Assembly (NCBI RefSeq): GCF_004134905.2
Contig: NZ_SDPQ02000001.1
Span: forward strand, 496,001-560,000
From: Aeromicrobium ginsengisoli
GTDB taxonomy: Bacteria; Actinomycetota; Actinomycetes; Propionibacteriales; Nocardioidaceae
DNA: 64,000 nucleotides
Reading direction: 5' to 3'
The notes beneath the pieces were generated by a model. That model made no database searches and was not told the origin of the DNA. It was given only the letters and a program-made list of their open reading frames with translations. Shown piece after piece: positions 63,694 through 64,000 of this stretch. Every line of letters begins with the position of its first letter. Within the stretch, counting starts at the first letter, position 1. Position numbers and translations under genes: made by a program.

Positions 63694-64000
63694 TCAGCGG
63701 GCTTCTTCCGTGTCGTTCGGCTCGTCGACGGGCTCAGAGGCGTCGGCCGCCGGCTCGATCGCGGATTCACCAGCAAACCGCTTGCGGGTGGCGATGAAGT
63801 ACGTCGCCGCGACCGCGAACACGATGATCGAGGTCCACACGTTGAGGCGGAACGGACCGATGTGGTTGGCCTCGTCGATGCGCAGTGCCTCGATCCACAC
63901 GCGCCCGGAGGTGTAGAGCATCGCGTAGAGCGCGAACGCCCGACCGCCGGTGAGCTTGAGCTTGCGATCGATCGCGATGATCAAGGCGGCCGCGGCGAGG
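63694..64000 (-). CDS. lgt: Prolipoprotein diacylglyceryl transferase, C-terminal part
   Basis: The visible 101 or so codons run off the window end. They contain Lgt signatures: GRAFALYAMLYTSGRVWIEALRID (the conserved Y..GR..IE.LR) followed by NVWTSIIVFAVAATYFI and an acidic cytoplasmic tail (AADASEPVDEPNDTEEAR). Attaches diacylglycerol to the lipobox Cys of prolipoproteins such as LivK and the island lipoproteins. The N-terminus is outside the window. Confidence 0.88.
   Translation of the reverse strand, partial: LAAAALIIAIDRKLKLTGGRAFALYAMLYTSGRVWIEALRIDEANHIGPFRLNVWTSIIVFAVAATYFIATRKRFAGESAIEPAADASEPVDEPNDTEEAR

Overview
The window is high-GC actinobacterial DNA. The tight gene packing, GTG starts, apparent leaderless genes and gene content (four-domain S1, ANTAR regulator, pyk-gltD-gltB-VIT-lgt order) suggest the Nocardioidaceae, with Aeromicrobium-like organisms a reasonable guess. 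The genus is an inference; no marker gene for it is present.

Bases 1 to about 25,160 are an accessory island whose left end lies outside the window. It holds surface lipoproteins and a secreted protein (0.9-4.2 kb), small zinc-ribbon genes, a truncated serine-recombinase fragment coupled to a large C-terminal HEPN-like protein (4.8-7.3 kb), and three 17-bp direct repeats with an exact 33-bp period (7.36-7.44 kb). A metallophosphoesterase operon follows (7.5-9.2 kb), then an XRE/ImmA protease plus PIN toxin-like pair (9.95-11.6 kb). Next are three tyrosine-recombinase homologues, two of them with damaged active sites (11.7-16.3 kb), a winged-helix plus PD-(D/E)XK protein (16.5-17.1 kb) and a lone type IV pilin (17.4-17.9 kb). 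The last block is an operon of AlbA/Schlafen-like protein, double-HTH protein and type IIG restriction-modification enzyme (18.3-23.6 kb), followed by a large serine integrase (23.6-25.2 kb). The integrase abuts the 3' end of a DUF4192 gene whose product lacks the usual C-terminus, so the island probably sits inside that gene. Several modules look like phage or plasmid defence.

From 25.2 kb onward the window is core chromosome. In order it carries dinB and an S9 peptidase (operon), a group 2 sigma factor, coaE, an SH3/peptidase-like secreted protein, an acyl-CoA ligase, a PAP2 protein, a GlxA-type regulator, rpsA, an M18 aminopeptidase and a large coiled secreted protein with its membrane partner. 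A flippase, polA with a GNAT gene, a DUF554 protein, the branched-chain amino-acid transporter livHMGF with its binding protein, an ANTAR regulator, tRNA-Leu(CAA), pyk, gltD/gltB, a VIT-family transporter and the 3' part of lgt complete it.

The most striking structure in the core part is at 51,238-52,463. A 1.2-kb cassette between livF and the binding-protein gene is bounded by perfect 36-bp inverted repeats. Each end also folds into a REP-like hairpin. Its only gene encodes an AbiEi-type HTH fused to a Vsr/DUF559-like nuclease domain. This resembles a REP-plus-dedicated-enzyme unit in which the enzyme is a nuclease rather than the usual RAYT.
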